In this document: positions 55,297 through 63,395 of the stretch, one piece after another | Position numbering within the stretch: the stretch's first letter is position 1 | Layout of the letters: every line of letters starts with the position of its first letter | Assembly (NCBI RefSeq): GCF_000243415.2 | Contig: NZ_KI912270.1 | Location: 5,661,837 to 5,725,836 of the forward strand | Direction of reading: 5' to 3' | Source: Mycolicibacterium tusciae JS617 | GTDB taxonomy: Bacteria > Actinomycetota > Actinomycetes > Mycobacteriales > Mycobacteriaceae | DNA length: 64,000 bases | The notes under the pieces: generated by a model | Seen by the model: the letters and a program-made list of their open reading frames with translations, nothing else | Told to the model about the DNA's origin: nothing | The model's database searches: none | Program-made: the position numbers and the translations under genes

Positions 55297-57174
55297 GTGG
55301 CGCTCTATCGCAAGTACCGACCCGCGACATTCGCCGACGTAGTCGGCCAGGAGCACGTCACGGAACCGCTGTCCACCGCGCTGACGGCGGGTCGGATCAA
55401 CCACGCATATCTGTTCTCCGGGCCACGAGGGTGCGGGAAGACGTCGTCGGCACGCATCCTGGCCCGCTCGCTGAACTGTGCGCAGGGGCCGACGGCCACG
55501 CCGTGCGGGGTCTGCGACTCATGCGTGGCGCTCGCGCCCAACGGGGGCGGCAGCGTCGATGTCACCGAACTCGACGCTGCCAGTCACGGTGGTGTCGACG
55601 ACACCCGCGAGCTGCGCGACCGCGCGTTCTACGCCCCGGCACAGTCGCGGTATCGCATCTTCATCATCGACGAAGCGCACATGGTCACCACGGCGGGGTT
55701 CAACGCCCTGCTGAAGATCGTCGAGGAGCCGCCGGAGCATCTGATCTTCGTGTTCGCCACCACCGAGCCGGAGAAGGTGCTGCCGACCATTCGCTCGCGC
55801 ACGCATCACTACCCCTTCCGGCTGTTGGCGCCGCGGACCATGCGCTCGCTTCTCGAACGCATCTGCGCGCAGGAGAACGTGAGCGTCGACGACGCGGTGT
55901 ACCCGCTCGTCATCCGGGCCGGCGCCGGATCGCCGCGAGACACGCTGTCGGTGCTCGACCAGTTGTTGGCGGGTGCGGACGGCAATCTGGTCAGCTATCC
56001 GCGGGCCCTGTCGCTGCTGGGCGCCACCGACGTGGCGCTGATCGACGATGCGATCGACGCGCTCGCGGCCGGGGATGCCGCGGCGCTCTTCGGAGCCGTG
56101 GAGGGCGTGATCGACGCCGGCCACGACCCGCGGCGGTTCGCCACCGATCTGCTGGAGCGCTTCCGCGATCTGATTGTGTTGCAGTCGGTTCCCGACGCGG
56201 TCGCCCGAGGCGTGGTGGACGGTCCCGAGGACGTGCTGGAGCGGATGCGCGATCAGTCGACACGGGTCGGCGCCGCAACGCTGACCCGCTACGCAGAGGT
56301 GGTGCACGCGGGGCTGGGCGAGATGCGCGGTGCGACCGCACCCCGACTGCTGCTCGAAGTCGTGTGCGCGCGGCTGCTGCTGCCGTCGGCCCACGACACC
56401 GAGTCCGCGTTGTTGCAGCGCGTCGAGCGCATCGAGACCCGGCTGGACATGTCGATCCCGCAGGGCGAGCAGTCCGACGCTCCGAAGCAGTTCAGCCGCA
56501 GGAGCAAGACCGAGCCGAAGCCTGCTCCGGAGATGAAGCCGGCACTCGAGCCGACGGTGGTGGTCGAGTCCAAGCCCATGGCTGAGCCCAAGCCGGCGGC
56601 TGAGCCCAAGCCCGCGGCTGAGCCACCGTCGGCCCCTGAGCCCAAGGCGTCCCCTCCGCCGGTGCGGCAGCCGGCCGATCCCGTCGTTGCGGCACCCCCA
56701 GCCGCGGCCGTCACGGGGGAGCCGAACGCGGCGGCGGTGCGCAGCATGTGGACGACGGTGCGCGAGAAGGTCCGTCAGCGCAGCCGTACCACCGAGGTGA
56801 TGCTGGCGGGCGCCATCGTGCGCGCCGTCGAGGGCGACACCCTGGTGCTCAGCCACGAGTCCGCGCCACTGGCGAAGCGGCTCACCGAACAGCGCAACGC
56901 CGACGTCATCCGCGAGGCGCTCAAGGACGCGTTGGGTGTCGACTGGAAGATCCGGTGCGAGGCAGGCCCACCTGACGGTTCGCCCATCGCCGTGCCCGAG
57001 GAGCCGGCAGCGGCCTTCGCGCCACCGCAGAGCGACCGCGACGACGAGGAGAGCATGCTGGCCGAAGCGGGCAGCGACACCTCCGAGACGCCGCGTCGCG
57101 ACCCGGAGGAAGTCGCGCTGGAGCTACTTCAGACCGAGCTAGGCGCCCGTCGCATCGACGGCGGACCGGCCTAG
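55297..57174 (+). CDS. dnaX: DNA polymerase III subunits gamma and tau
   Basis: A 625-residue clamp-loader ATPase: ALYRKYRPATFADVVGQEHV, Walker A GPRGCGKTSSARILARSLNC, zinc module with CGVCDSC, Walker B IIDEAHMVT, sensor 1 FATTEPEKVLPTIRSR, then domain III, a Pro/Ala/Glu/Lys-rich linker with EPKPAAEPK repeats (about 405-475) and a C-terminal tau-like domain (about 485-570). GTG 55297 begins the family N-terminus. In M. tuberculosis (Rv3721c) it lies beside aspB. Its stop overlaps that of the convergent cyclopropane synthase at a CTAG. Confidence 0.95.
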   Translation: MALYRKYRPATFADVVGQEHVTEPLSTALTAGRINHAYLFSGPRGCGKTSSARILARSLNCAQGPTATPCGVCDSCVALAPNGGGSVDVTELDAASHGGVDDTRELRDRAFYAPAQSRYRIFIIDEAHMVTTAGFNALLKIVEEPPEHLIFVFATTEPEKVLPTIRSRTHHYPFRLLAPRTMRSLLERICAQENVSVDDAVYPLVIRAGAGSPRDTLSVLDQLLAGADGNLVSYPRALSLLGATDVALIDDAIDALAAGDAAALFGAVEGVIDAGHDPRRFATDLLERFRDLIVLQSVPDAVARGVVDGPEDVLERMRDQSTRVGAATLTRYAEVVHAGLGEMRGATAPRLLLEVVCARLLLPSAHDTESALLQRVERIETRLDMSIPQGEQSDAPKQFSRRSKTEPKPAPEMKPALEPTVVVESKPMAEPKPAAEPKPAAEPPSAPEPKASPPPVRQPADPVVAAPPAAAVTGEPNAAAVRSMWTTVREKVRQRSRTTEVMLAGAIVRAVEGDTLVLSHESAPLAKRLTEQRNADVIREALKDALGVDWKIRCEAGPPDGSPIAVPEEPAAAFAPPQSDRDDEESMLAEAGSDTSETPRRDPEEVALELLQTELGARRIDGGPA

Positions 57175-58484
57175 GGCGTCCACCACGGGCGGAGCGGGAG
57201 GCCGCCGTCGTTGCCGCGCTCGTCGAGCTTGACGGCCAGAACCTGGTGCAGCTGAATGATATTCGTCTCGAAGCCCACCCGCGAACCGGCCATGTACAGC
57301 CCCCACACCTTCGCGGTGGGTAGTCCGACCTCTTCGACGGCCTCGTCCCAGTGCTCGACGAGGTTGCGGCACCAGTCGCGCAGCGTCAATGCGTAGTGGT
57401 GGCGCAGGTTCTCCTCGTGCACCACCTCTAGGCCGACGTCCTGTGCCTCGGTAATGATGCGGCCGGACCCCGTGAGCTCCCCGTCGGGGAAGACGTAGCG
57501 GTCGATGAAACCGCCTGCGCTCGCCCCGGTTTGGTTGTCATTGCGAGTGATGCAGTGGTTGAGCAGCAGCGCGCCGACCCGCATTTTCGACTGGAGGAAC
57601 CGGAAGTACGCCGGATAGTTTTGTACGCCGATGTGCTCGGTCAGCCCGATCGAGGAGACGGCGTCGAACCCGTATTCACGGATGTCGCGGTAGTCGCCGT
57701 GACGTACCTCGGCCAGGTCCGACAGTCCCTGCTCGGCGATGGCGTTTTGTGCCCACTCGGCCTGCTCCTTGGAGAGCGTGACGCCGATCGCCTTCACCCC
57801 GTGCCGCGCGGCGTAGCGGACCATGCCGCCCCAGCCGCAGCCGACGTCGAGCAGCCGGTCACCGGGTGACAGCCGCAGCTTGTCGAACACCAGCCGGTAC
57901 TTGTTGTCCTGCGCCTCTTCCAGTGTGGTGTCGGCATCGGGATAGCACGCACAGGTGTAGGTCATCGACGGACCGAGCACCCACTCGTAGAACCTGTTCG
58001 AGACGTCGTAGTGGTGATGAATGGCCTCGGCGTCGCGAGTCTTGCTGTGGCGCAACCCTTCCATGACACGGCGCCAGCGCGGCAGCGCCTCCTGGGGCGG
58101 CGGGGCGATCGGCTTCAAATGCTCGATGCCGATTGTTCGCACGATGTTGGCCAGCACGCGCGGAGGCGGAAGCTTGAACTCGAGCTTGTCGGCCAACGCC
58201 ATGAGCAGCTCGTAGGGATCGCCGGGATGCACGCCGAGCGGACTGAGATCGCCCGACACGTAGGCCCGCGCCAGCCCCAGTTCACCCGGAGCGGTTGCAA
58301 GATAGGTGGTGCCGCGGGGGGTCAGCAGGTCGAGGCCGAGCTCAGCGTCCTCGGGTCCGGCGATACTGCCGTCGTACGCCGTGAACTTCAGCGGGACCTG
58401 ACCCGAGGCGAAGATCTCCAAGACCTTTGCCAGGGTGAGTTGTCCGGCTGGCACGTTTGTCGAATGTTCCTTGAACGTAGTCAT
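57171..58484 (-). CDS. Cyclopropane-fatty-acid synthase-like methyltransferase (Rv3720 type)
   Basis: A 437-residue SAM methyltransferase acting on unsaturated phospholipid acyl chains. It has an N-terminal SCP2/CFA_N-like domain, then HHHYDVSNRFYEWVLGPSMTYTCACYPD, SAM motif LLDVGCGWGGMVRYAARHG, EHIGVQNYPAYF and a C-terminal GSRVGFETNIIQLHQVLAVK. It is longer than mycolate-type enzymes and belongs with Rv3720/UfaA1-like proteins. Paired with the FAD oxidoreductase upstream (28 bp gap), as in tms/bfa pairs that make 10-methyl branched (tuberculostearic-type) fatty acids. ATG 58484. Confidence 0.9.
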   Translation of the reverse strand: MTTFKEHSTNVPAGQLTLAKVLEIFASGQVPLKFTAYDGSIAGPEDAELGLDLLTPRGTTYLATAPGELGLARAYVSGDLSPLGVHPGDPYELLMALADKLEFKLPPPRVLANIVRTIGIEHLKPIAPPPQEALPRWRRVMEGLRHSKTRDAEAIHHHYDVSNRFYEWVLGPSMTYTCACYPDADTTLEEAQDNKYRLVFDKLRLSPGDRLLDVGCGWGGMVRYAARHGVKAIGVTLSKEQAEWAQNAIAEQGLSDLAEVRHGDYRDIREYGFDAVSSIGLTEHIGVQNYPAYFRFLQSKMRVGALLLNHCITRNDNQTGASAGGFIDRYVFPDGELTGSGRIITEAQDVGLEVVHEENLRHHYALTLRDWCRNLVEHWDEAVEEVGLPTAKVWGLYMAGSRVGFETNIIQLHQVLAVKLDERGNDGGLPLRPWWTP

Positions 58485-58512
58485 CGTGATCCGCCGCTCT
58501 TCGCGCAAGCGC

Positions 58513-59913
58513 TCATCGCCGTTGCACCGCCTTTGCATACAGGTCGAGAAGTCTCGAGTCGGGGTCGTAGGTCTTTTTGACGGTCTTGTAGATCTCTCCA
58601 CCATAGAGTTCGTCGAACTCGTCGGGGCTGTAGTACGCATCGGAATACAGCGATTTGTGACCTTCGAGTTCGCTGACCTTGCGCTCGATCAACTTGTTGG
58701 TGTGGCCTTCGGTTGGGCCGACAGGCACCGACGACCAGAAGCCTATGTTGACGTACGTGCTGTGGGCGCGGATGGGGTACAGCGGCCACGTCGCTTCCTC
58801 GCGGAGCCGCAACGGGCACAACCAGATCGGCTCGATGGGCACATTGTCCAGGAACCAGTCGACGAATTCGGCCGCCCGTCCGACCGGCACCTCGATGTCC
58901 TGCACGACCCGTTCCAACGGCGGCCGGCCCTTGCGCTTCTCGATCCTGTCGGCGATGTTGAACCGCTGGTCGTAGCCGATCAGCTTCCAGTAGAAGGCGC
59001 TTCGCCGGTAACGCCGCGGCCAGAACCGGCGGATCCGCGGATCCTGCGCGCCGAATGCCCGTGAGCACCAGAACCAGTCGGTGTCCCACCGCCACAGGTA
59101 GTCGTGGATCGTCAGCCGGTCGTGCTTCTCGGCTCCGTTGTCACTGGGATGCTGGATCGAGCGGTAGTAGATCTGCTGGCCGGTGTAGTCGCTGACCGGA
59201 CCCGGTGTCGCAGTCTGGAATCCCAGCGTCAGATAGCTCTCATCGGCCGAGAACACCACGCCGTCGAGGTAGTCGACGGGCGCACCAGCCTCTATGTCGG
59301 GGTGACCGCCGGTTTCAATGATGCGGTCCATCGTCGCGAAAAGTTCCGCCAGCGCGTTGAATCGCAGATGGCGAAGCGCGACGAACGGTTTCACCGGCTC
59401 CAGCTCGATTTTTATGCGAACCGAATATCCAAGCGTGCCATAGGAATTGGGGAAGGCCCGAAAGAGATCGGAGTGCTCGTGTGGCGAGGCCGTCACTACC
59501 TCGCCGGTGCCCGTGAGGATGTCCATCTCCAGCACCGACTCGTGCGGCAGGCCGTTGCGGAACGACGTCGACTCGATGCCGAGTCCGGTGACCGCTCCGC
59601 CCAGGGTGATCGTCTTGAGCTGCGGCACCACCAGTGGCGCCAGACCGTAGGGGAGGGTGGCCGCGACCAGGGTTTCGTAGGTGCACATACCGGCGACATC
59701 GGCGGTGCGGTTGTCGGGATCGACGGCAATGACCCCGGCCAGCCCCGAGACGTCCAGGCCCTTGGTAGCCGTCTTCGCGCGGGCTCGGAACAGGTTCGAC
59801 GTGGGTTTTGCCAGTCGCACCGTGGCGTTCGGGGGAATCGCCTGATAGCTGGCTAGCAGCCGCCTGACTCCGGCGGAATGAGCAGTACGTGCGTCGGTCT
59901 CCAGCGTTGACAC
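58513..59913 (-). CDS. FAD-binding oxidoreductase, DIMINUTO/Delta24-reductase-like (Rv3719 type)
   Basis: A 466-residue flavoprotein: PCMH-type FAD domain (about 35-205: TVRLAKPTSNLFRARAK, VIAVDPDNRTADVAGMCTYE, PQLKTITLGGAVTGLGIESTSF, DLFRAFPNSYGTLGYSVRIKIEL) and a C-terminal domain ending EIYKTVKKTYDPDSRLLDLYAKAV. Members reduce C=C bonds. Next to a CFA-type methyltransferase it fits the two-step 10-methylation of oleoyl chains (methylene insertion, then reduction), as proposed for TmsA/BfaA. ATG 59913; first gene of the pair. Confidence 0.88.
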   Translation of the reverse strand: MSTLETDARTAHSAGVRRLLASYQAIPPNATVRLAKPTSNLFRARAKTATKGLDVSGLAGVIAVDPDNRTADVAGMCTYETLVAATLPYGLAPLVVPQLKTITLGGAVTGLGIESTSFRNGLPHESVLEMDILTGTGEVVTASPHEHSDLFRAFPNSYGTLGYSVRIKIELEPVKPFVALRHLRFNALAELFATMDRIIETGGHPDIEAGAPVDYLDGVVFSADESYLTLGFQTATPGPVSDYTGQQIYYRSIQHPSDNGAEKHDRLTIHDYLWRWDTDWFWCSRAFGAQDPRIRRFWPRRYRRSAFYWKLIGYDQRFNIADRIEKRKGRPPLERVVQDIEVPVGRAAEFVDWFLDNVPIEPIWLCPLRLREEATWPLYPIRAHSTYVNIGFWSSVPVGPTEGHTNKLIERKVSELEGHKSLYSDAYYSPDEFDELYGGEIYKTVKKTYDPDSRLLDLYAKAVQRR

Positions 59914-60003
59914 GGATATACGCTAGTCCGCGGTCGCAGGTGATGCGACCGCACCAACCGCTAGATCACGTAGATACCGCCCCCGACCAAGGAGTTTGCA
60001 CCG

Positions 60004-60444
60004 ATGGGACAGGTCAGCGCGTCCAGCACTGTCGAGATCGCCGCCGCGCCGGAGACTGTGTTGGCCGCAGTCGCCGACTATGTCACCGTCCGCCCGACGA
60101 TCCTCTCTCCGCACTACAGCGAGTACCGGGTGCTCGAGGGCGGCCAGGGCGCAGGCACGGTGGCGACGTGGAAGCTGCAGGCCACCAAGTCGCGGGTGCG
60201 TGAGGTGAAGGCCAGCGTCGACGTGGCTGGTCACACGGTGATCGAAAAGGACGCCAACTCGACGATGATCACGAACTGGACGGTCTCCCCGGCAGGAGAG
60301 GGCTCGTCGGTGACGGTGAAGACGTCGTGGAAGGGTGCCGGCGGCATCGGTGGCTTCTTCGAGAAGACGTTCGCGCCGCTGGGTCTGCGCAAGATCCAGG
60401 CTGAGGTGCTGGAGAACCTCAAGAAGCAGGTGGAGGGCCGCTAG
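60004..60444 (+). CDS. SRPBCC (polyketide cyclase-like) family protein
   Basis: A 146-residue START/Bet v1-fold protein: VSASSTVEIAAAPETVLAAVADY, a central beta sheet (TVATWKLQATKSRVREV, MITNWTVSPAGEGSSVTVKTSWK) and a C-terminal helix (LRKIQAEVLENLKKQ). It probably binds a hydrophobic ligand. Positional counterpart of Rv3718c; function unknown. ATG 60004, divergent from the FAD oxidoreductase. A long inverted repeat lies downstream. Confidence 0.87.
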   Translation: MGQVSASSTVEIAAAPETVLAAVADYVTVRPTILSPHYSEYRVLEGGQGAGTVATWKLQATKSRVREVKASVDVAGHTVIEKDANSTMITNWTVSPAGEGSSVTVKTSWKGAGGIGGFFEKTFAPLGLRKIQAEVLENLKKQVEGR

Positions 60445-60476
60445 CGGGGCCCCCCGCGGCCGGGGAAGGTGCTTGA

Positions 60477-60571
60477 CGCGGTCCTACGGTCGAGATTGAC
60501 GTCAGGGCTGTGAATCTAGGGGCAGAGCCATTTCCAACGACCGTGGTGTCAATCTCGACGCTAGGACCGCG
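60477..60571. repeat. 95-bp imperfect inverted repeat, REP/MITE-like
   Basis: The arms 60477-60500 and 60548-60571 are 24 bp long and complementary at 22 positions (arm start CGCGGTCCTA, inner end GAGATTGAC), around a 47-nt loop. It lies between the convergent SRPBCC and amidase genes and could form a large hairpin or be a small mobile repeat. Confidence 0.7.
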
Positions 60572-60584
60572 TTCGTGTCTCCCC

Positions 60585-61352
60585 CTAAGAGGAGCCGAGG
60601 AAGCCCGCGATGCCGCGCACCACGGCGTCGGCATACTTCTGCCTGCCCTCGGGTGACTTCATCAGCGCGGAGTCGGCGGGGTTCTTCATGTTGCCCAGCT
60701 CGACCAGGATCGACGGGAACTGCGCGAGGTTGAGCCCGGCGATGTCCGAACGCGGATTCAGTCCACCCGAGCCGACGTAGGTCGACGGCACCAGGCCCGA
60801 GGCCTGCAGTTGGTCCTTCATGATCGAGGCGAGCCGCACCGACGGCCCGGCCTGGACGTCGTTGAGCGGCGGGGATGAGTACAGGACATGGAAGCCGCGG
60901 CCGGTGGAGGGCCCGCCGTCGCCGTGGATGCTGATGACCGCGTCGGGGTGCAGCGAGTTGGCCAGCGCCGCGCGTTCATCGACGCACGGCCCAACACCGG
61001 TGTCGTCGCCGCGCGACATCGCGGTGCGCACGCCCAATGCGGTGAGCGCCTGGCGGATGCGCAGCGTGGTGTCCCAGGCGAACGTGTGCTCCGCGTAGCC
61101 GTCGTCGGTGGAGGTGCCGCTGGCCTGGCAGTCCTTGGTGCCACCGCGGCCGGTGGGCACCTGCCTGCTGATGACCGACGCATCGTTGGAGCCGTTGTGG
61201 CCAGGGTCGAGGAAGACGATCTTGCCGGCGATGTTGGCCGGCGCCGCCGAAGCTGGGCTGACAAGCGTCGACGCGGCGATGAGTAGTCCGGTCGCCACGG
61301 CGGCTGAGCCGCGTATTGCTCTGGTGGCACCGACACGCAGGCAGGCATGCAC
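60585..61352 (-). CDS. Secreted N-acetylmuramoyl-L-alanine amidase (Rv3717/Ami1 type)
   Basis: A 255-residue zinc amidase that cuts the glycan-peptide bond of peptidoglycan. Signal peptide about 1-33 ([18 protein letters not shown]), Amidase_3 domain with zinc His in VFLDPGHNG, Glu in [20 protein letters not shown], zinc His in VISIHGDGG and catalytic Glu in [14 protein letters not shown], with cysteines DCQASG and GPCVDE that may form the Rv3717-type disulfide. GTG 61352 chosen; a further upstream start would overlap ybaB. Divergent from ybaB-recR. Confidence 0.92.
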   Translation of the reverse strand: MHACLRVGATRAIRGSAAVATGLLIAASTLVSPASAAPANIAGKIVFLDPGHNGSNDASVISRQVPTGRGGTKDCQASGTSTDDGYAEHTFAWDTTLRIRQALTALGVRTAMSRGDDTGVGPCVDERAALANSLHPDAVISIHGDGGPSTGRGFHVLYSSPPLNDVQAGPSVRLASIMKDQLQASGLVPSTYVGSGGLNPRSDIAGLNLAQFPSILVELGNMKNPADSALMKSPEGRQKYADAVVRGIAGFLGSS

Positions 61353-61440
61353 GGGCGCCACCGTAGCGCCGACCGCGGCTAGTGTTGAAGCCCAACCCAA
61401 CGAAGCGACCAAGTCGAGACCAAGACGCAAGGGGATCGTC

Positions 61441-61779
61441 ATGCAACCCGGTGGTGGTGGCCAGCCAGATATGTCCGCACTCCTGGCTCAGGCCCAGCAG
61501 GTGCAGCAGCAGTTGATGGAGGCTCAGGCGGCACTGGCCGCGGCCGAGGTCAACGGTCAAGCCGGCGGTGGTCTGGTGCAGGTCACGATGAAGGGCAGCG
61601 GTGAGGTGATCGCCGTGCGGATCGACCCCAAGGTCGTCGACCCCGAGGACATCGACACCCTGCAGGACCTCGTCGTCGGTGCGATCGCCGACGCCTCCAA
61701 GCAGGTCACGATTCTCGCTCATGATCGCCTGGGCCCCCTGGCCGGCGGGATGGGCGACTTAGGCCTGCCGGGAATCTGA
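61441..61779 (+). CDS. ybaB: YbaB/EbfC nucleoid-associated protein
   Basis: A 112-residue DNA-binding protein with the YbaB helix-strand-helix core ([67 protein letters not shown]). ATG 61441 with AAGGGG upstream. Separated from recR by one base, the usual ybaB-recR operon that follows dnaX in many bacteria (Rv3716c-Rv3715c). Confidence 0.94.
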   Translation: MQPGGGGQPDMSALLAQAQQVQQQLMEAQAALAAAEVNGQAGGGLVQVTMKGSGEVIAVRIDPKVVDPEDIDTLQDLVVGAIADASKQVTILAHDRLGPLAGGMGDLGLPGI

Positions 61780-61780
61780 C

Positions 61781-62392
61781 TTGTTCGAAGGACCGGTCCA
61801 GGATCTGATCGACGAGCTCGGCAAGCTGCCGGGTATCGGGCCGAAGAGCGCGCAGCGGATCGCGTTTCACCTGCTTTCCGTCGAGCCGCCACAGATCGAC
61901 CGGTTGACCGCGGTGCTCGGCCGGGTCCGCGACGGAGTGACGTTCTGCGAGGTGTGCGGCAACGTCTCCGACGCGGATCGGTGCCGGATATGTTCTGACT
62001 CGCGACGTGACGGCTCAATAGTGTGTGTCGTCGAGGAGCCCAAGGATGTGCAGGCCGTCGAGCGCACCCGTGAGTTCCGCGGCCGCTATCACGTGCTGGG
62101 CGGTGCGTTGGATCCGTTGTCGGGTATCGGGCCCGAGCAACTGCGAATCCGTGAGCTGCTGAACAGGATTGGCGAACGGGTCGACGGCGTGGATATCAAC
62201 GAGGTGATCATCGCGACCGATCCGAACACCGAAGGCGAAGCCACGGCGACGTACCTGGTGCGGATGCTGCGCGATATCCCAGGCCTCACCGTGACGCGCA
62301 TTGCCTCCGGGCTGCCGATGGGTGGTGACCTGGAGTTCGCCGACGAGCTGACGCTGGGCCGCGCCCTGGCAGGCCGCCGCGCGATGGTCTAG
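61781..62392 (+). CDS. recR: Recombination mediator protein RecR
   Basis: 203 residues: HhH region ([23 protein letters not shown]), Cys4 zinc finger ([19 protein letters not shown]), Toprim domain ([36 protein letters not shown]) and a C-terminal [19 protein letters not shown]. It loads RecA with RecO(F). TTG start at 61781 fixed by the family start [13 protein letters not shown]. Followed by a palindromic repeat. Confidence 0.96.
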   Translation: MFEGPVQDLIDELGKLPGIGPKSAQRIAFHLLSVEPPQIDRLTAVLGRVRDGVTFCEVCGNVSDADRCRICSDSRRDGSIVCVVEEPKDVQAVERTREFRGRYHVLGGALDPLSGIGPEQLRIRELLNRIGERVDGVDINEVIIATDPNTEGEATATYLVRMLRDIPGLTVTRIASGLPMGGDLEFADELTLGRALAGRRAMV

Positions 62393-62404
62393 GTCCTCTT
62401 CGCC

Positions 62405-62467
62405 CATCGCTATCAACAAAATGCAGACCGCTTCTCGCACTTTCGCTGCAAAACGTGGATAGCGATG
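62405..62467. repeat. Palindromic repeat, copy 1 (upstream of DUF559 gene)
   Basis: Outer arms CATCGCTATC and GATAGCGATG are perfect complements; inner TGCAG and CTGCA also pair. The 62412-62462 part is about 80% identical without gaps to 63345-63395 at the 3' end of the next gene, including CTCGCACTTTCGCTGCA. Translated, it reads INKMQ...SRTFAA, like the C-terminus of that gene's product. Confidence 0.7.
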
Positions 62468-62498
62468 AGCTGTCGGTAGCCCACGGCAGGATGTGGTC

Positions 62499-63386
62499 AT
62501 GGCTGAGGTCTTCATTGGCAGCGAGGCGATGGCGGCGGGGCGGGTCACGCGCCATGAGTTGAGCCGCTGGTACCGAAGGGTTTATCACGGCGTCTACGCA
62601 CCGAAGAATGCGGAGCTGTCGTTGCGTGACCGTGCAATCGCGGCATGGCTGGCATCGCGTCGCAGGGGCGTGATCGCCGGGGTGGCCGCCTCGGCATTGC
62701 ACGGCGCTCCGTACGTGGATCGGACTCAGCCCATCGAGCTTGTGGGAGCCAAGATCCGTCCGCAGGAGGGCTTGGTGCCCCGCGCGGAGCAATTGGTCGA
62801 CGACGAAATCGCTCGTATCGGCGGCTTACCTGTGACGACCCGCGTACGTACCGCATTCGACCTCGGTCGCCACCTCGACCGACCGGAGGCGCTCGCCCGG
62901 ATGGATGCGTTGATGTGGAATCAAGTCTTCTCCATCGACGACGTGACGGCGCTGGCAGATACTCATCCGCGAGCCCACGGCGTCAAACAACTGCGTGAGC
63001 TGCTTCCCCTCGTCGACGGTGGAGCGTCCTCGCCGAGGGAGTCGCGCATACGACTGTTGTTGATCGATGCGGGGTTTCCTCGACCCGAGACGCAGATACC
63101 CGTCGTGCGCGGCGTGACTCCAGTGGCCTGGCTCGACATGGGCTGGCGCGACTTCCAGGTGGCGGTCGAATACGACGGCGATCACCATCGCAAATCACGT
63201 CGCCAGTACGTCAAGGACATCGCGAGGCTGCGCATGCTCGAGGCGCTCGGCTGGATCATCATCCGCGTGATCGCCGAGGACAAGCCGCAGGACGTGATCG
63301 CGCGGGTCGAGGCCGCATTGGTGAGTCGTGGGTGCTTCATCGAAATCAACGAAATGCAGCGGTTTACTCGCACTTTCGCTGCATAA
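62499..63386 (+). CDS. DUF559 (Vsr-like nuclease fold) protein with AbiEi-like N-terminus
   Basis: 295 residues, matching the size and position of Rv3714c. The N-terminal half resembles AbiEi-type antitoxin/winged-helix proteins (LSRWYRRVYHGVYAPKNAELSLRDRAIAAWLA, VIAGVAASALHGAP); the C-terminal DUF559 domain (about 195-275) has the PD-(D/E)XK-like pattern VAVEYDGDHHR, then YVKDIARLRMLEALGWIIIRV. Nuclease activity is unproven. ATG 62499 (preceded by AGGATGTGG). A remnant of a similar 3' end lies 32 bp upstream of the start, suggesting that a second copy was deleted. Confidence 0.82.
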   Translation: MAEVFIGSEAMAAGRVTRHELSRWYRRVYHGVYAPKNAELSLRDRAIAAWLASRRRGVIAGVAASALHGAPYVDRTQPIELVGAKIRPQEGLVPRAEQLVDDEIARIGGLPVTTRVRTAFDLGRHLDRPEALARMDALMWNQVFSIDDVTALADTHPRAHGVKQLRELLPLVDGGASSPRESRIRLLLIDAGFPRPETQIPVVRGVTPVAWLDMGWRDFQVAVEYDGDHHRKSRRQYVKDIARLRMLEALGWIIIRVIAEDKPQDVIARVEAALVSRGCFIEINEMQRFTRTFAA

Positions 63387-63395
63387 CGTCGATAG
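63345..63395. repeat. Direct repeat copy 2 (3' end of DUF559 gene)
   Basis: 51 bp matching 62412-62462 in the same orientation (identical blocks ATCAAC, AAATGCAG, CTCGCACTTTCGCTGCA, AACGT, GATAG). It covers the last codons and stop of the DUF559 gene but lacks the outer palindrome arm. Confidence 0.7.

Noticed and set aside
55519..56856. 445-codon minus-strand frame opposite dnaX
   Set aside because: Shadow of dnaX; His/Arg/Gln-rich without motifs.
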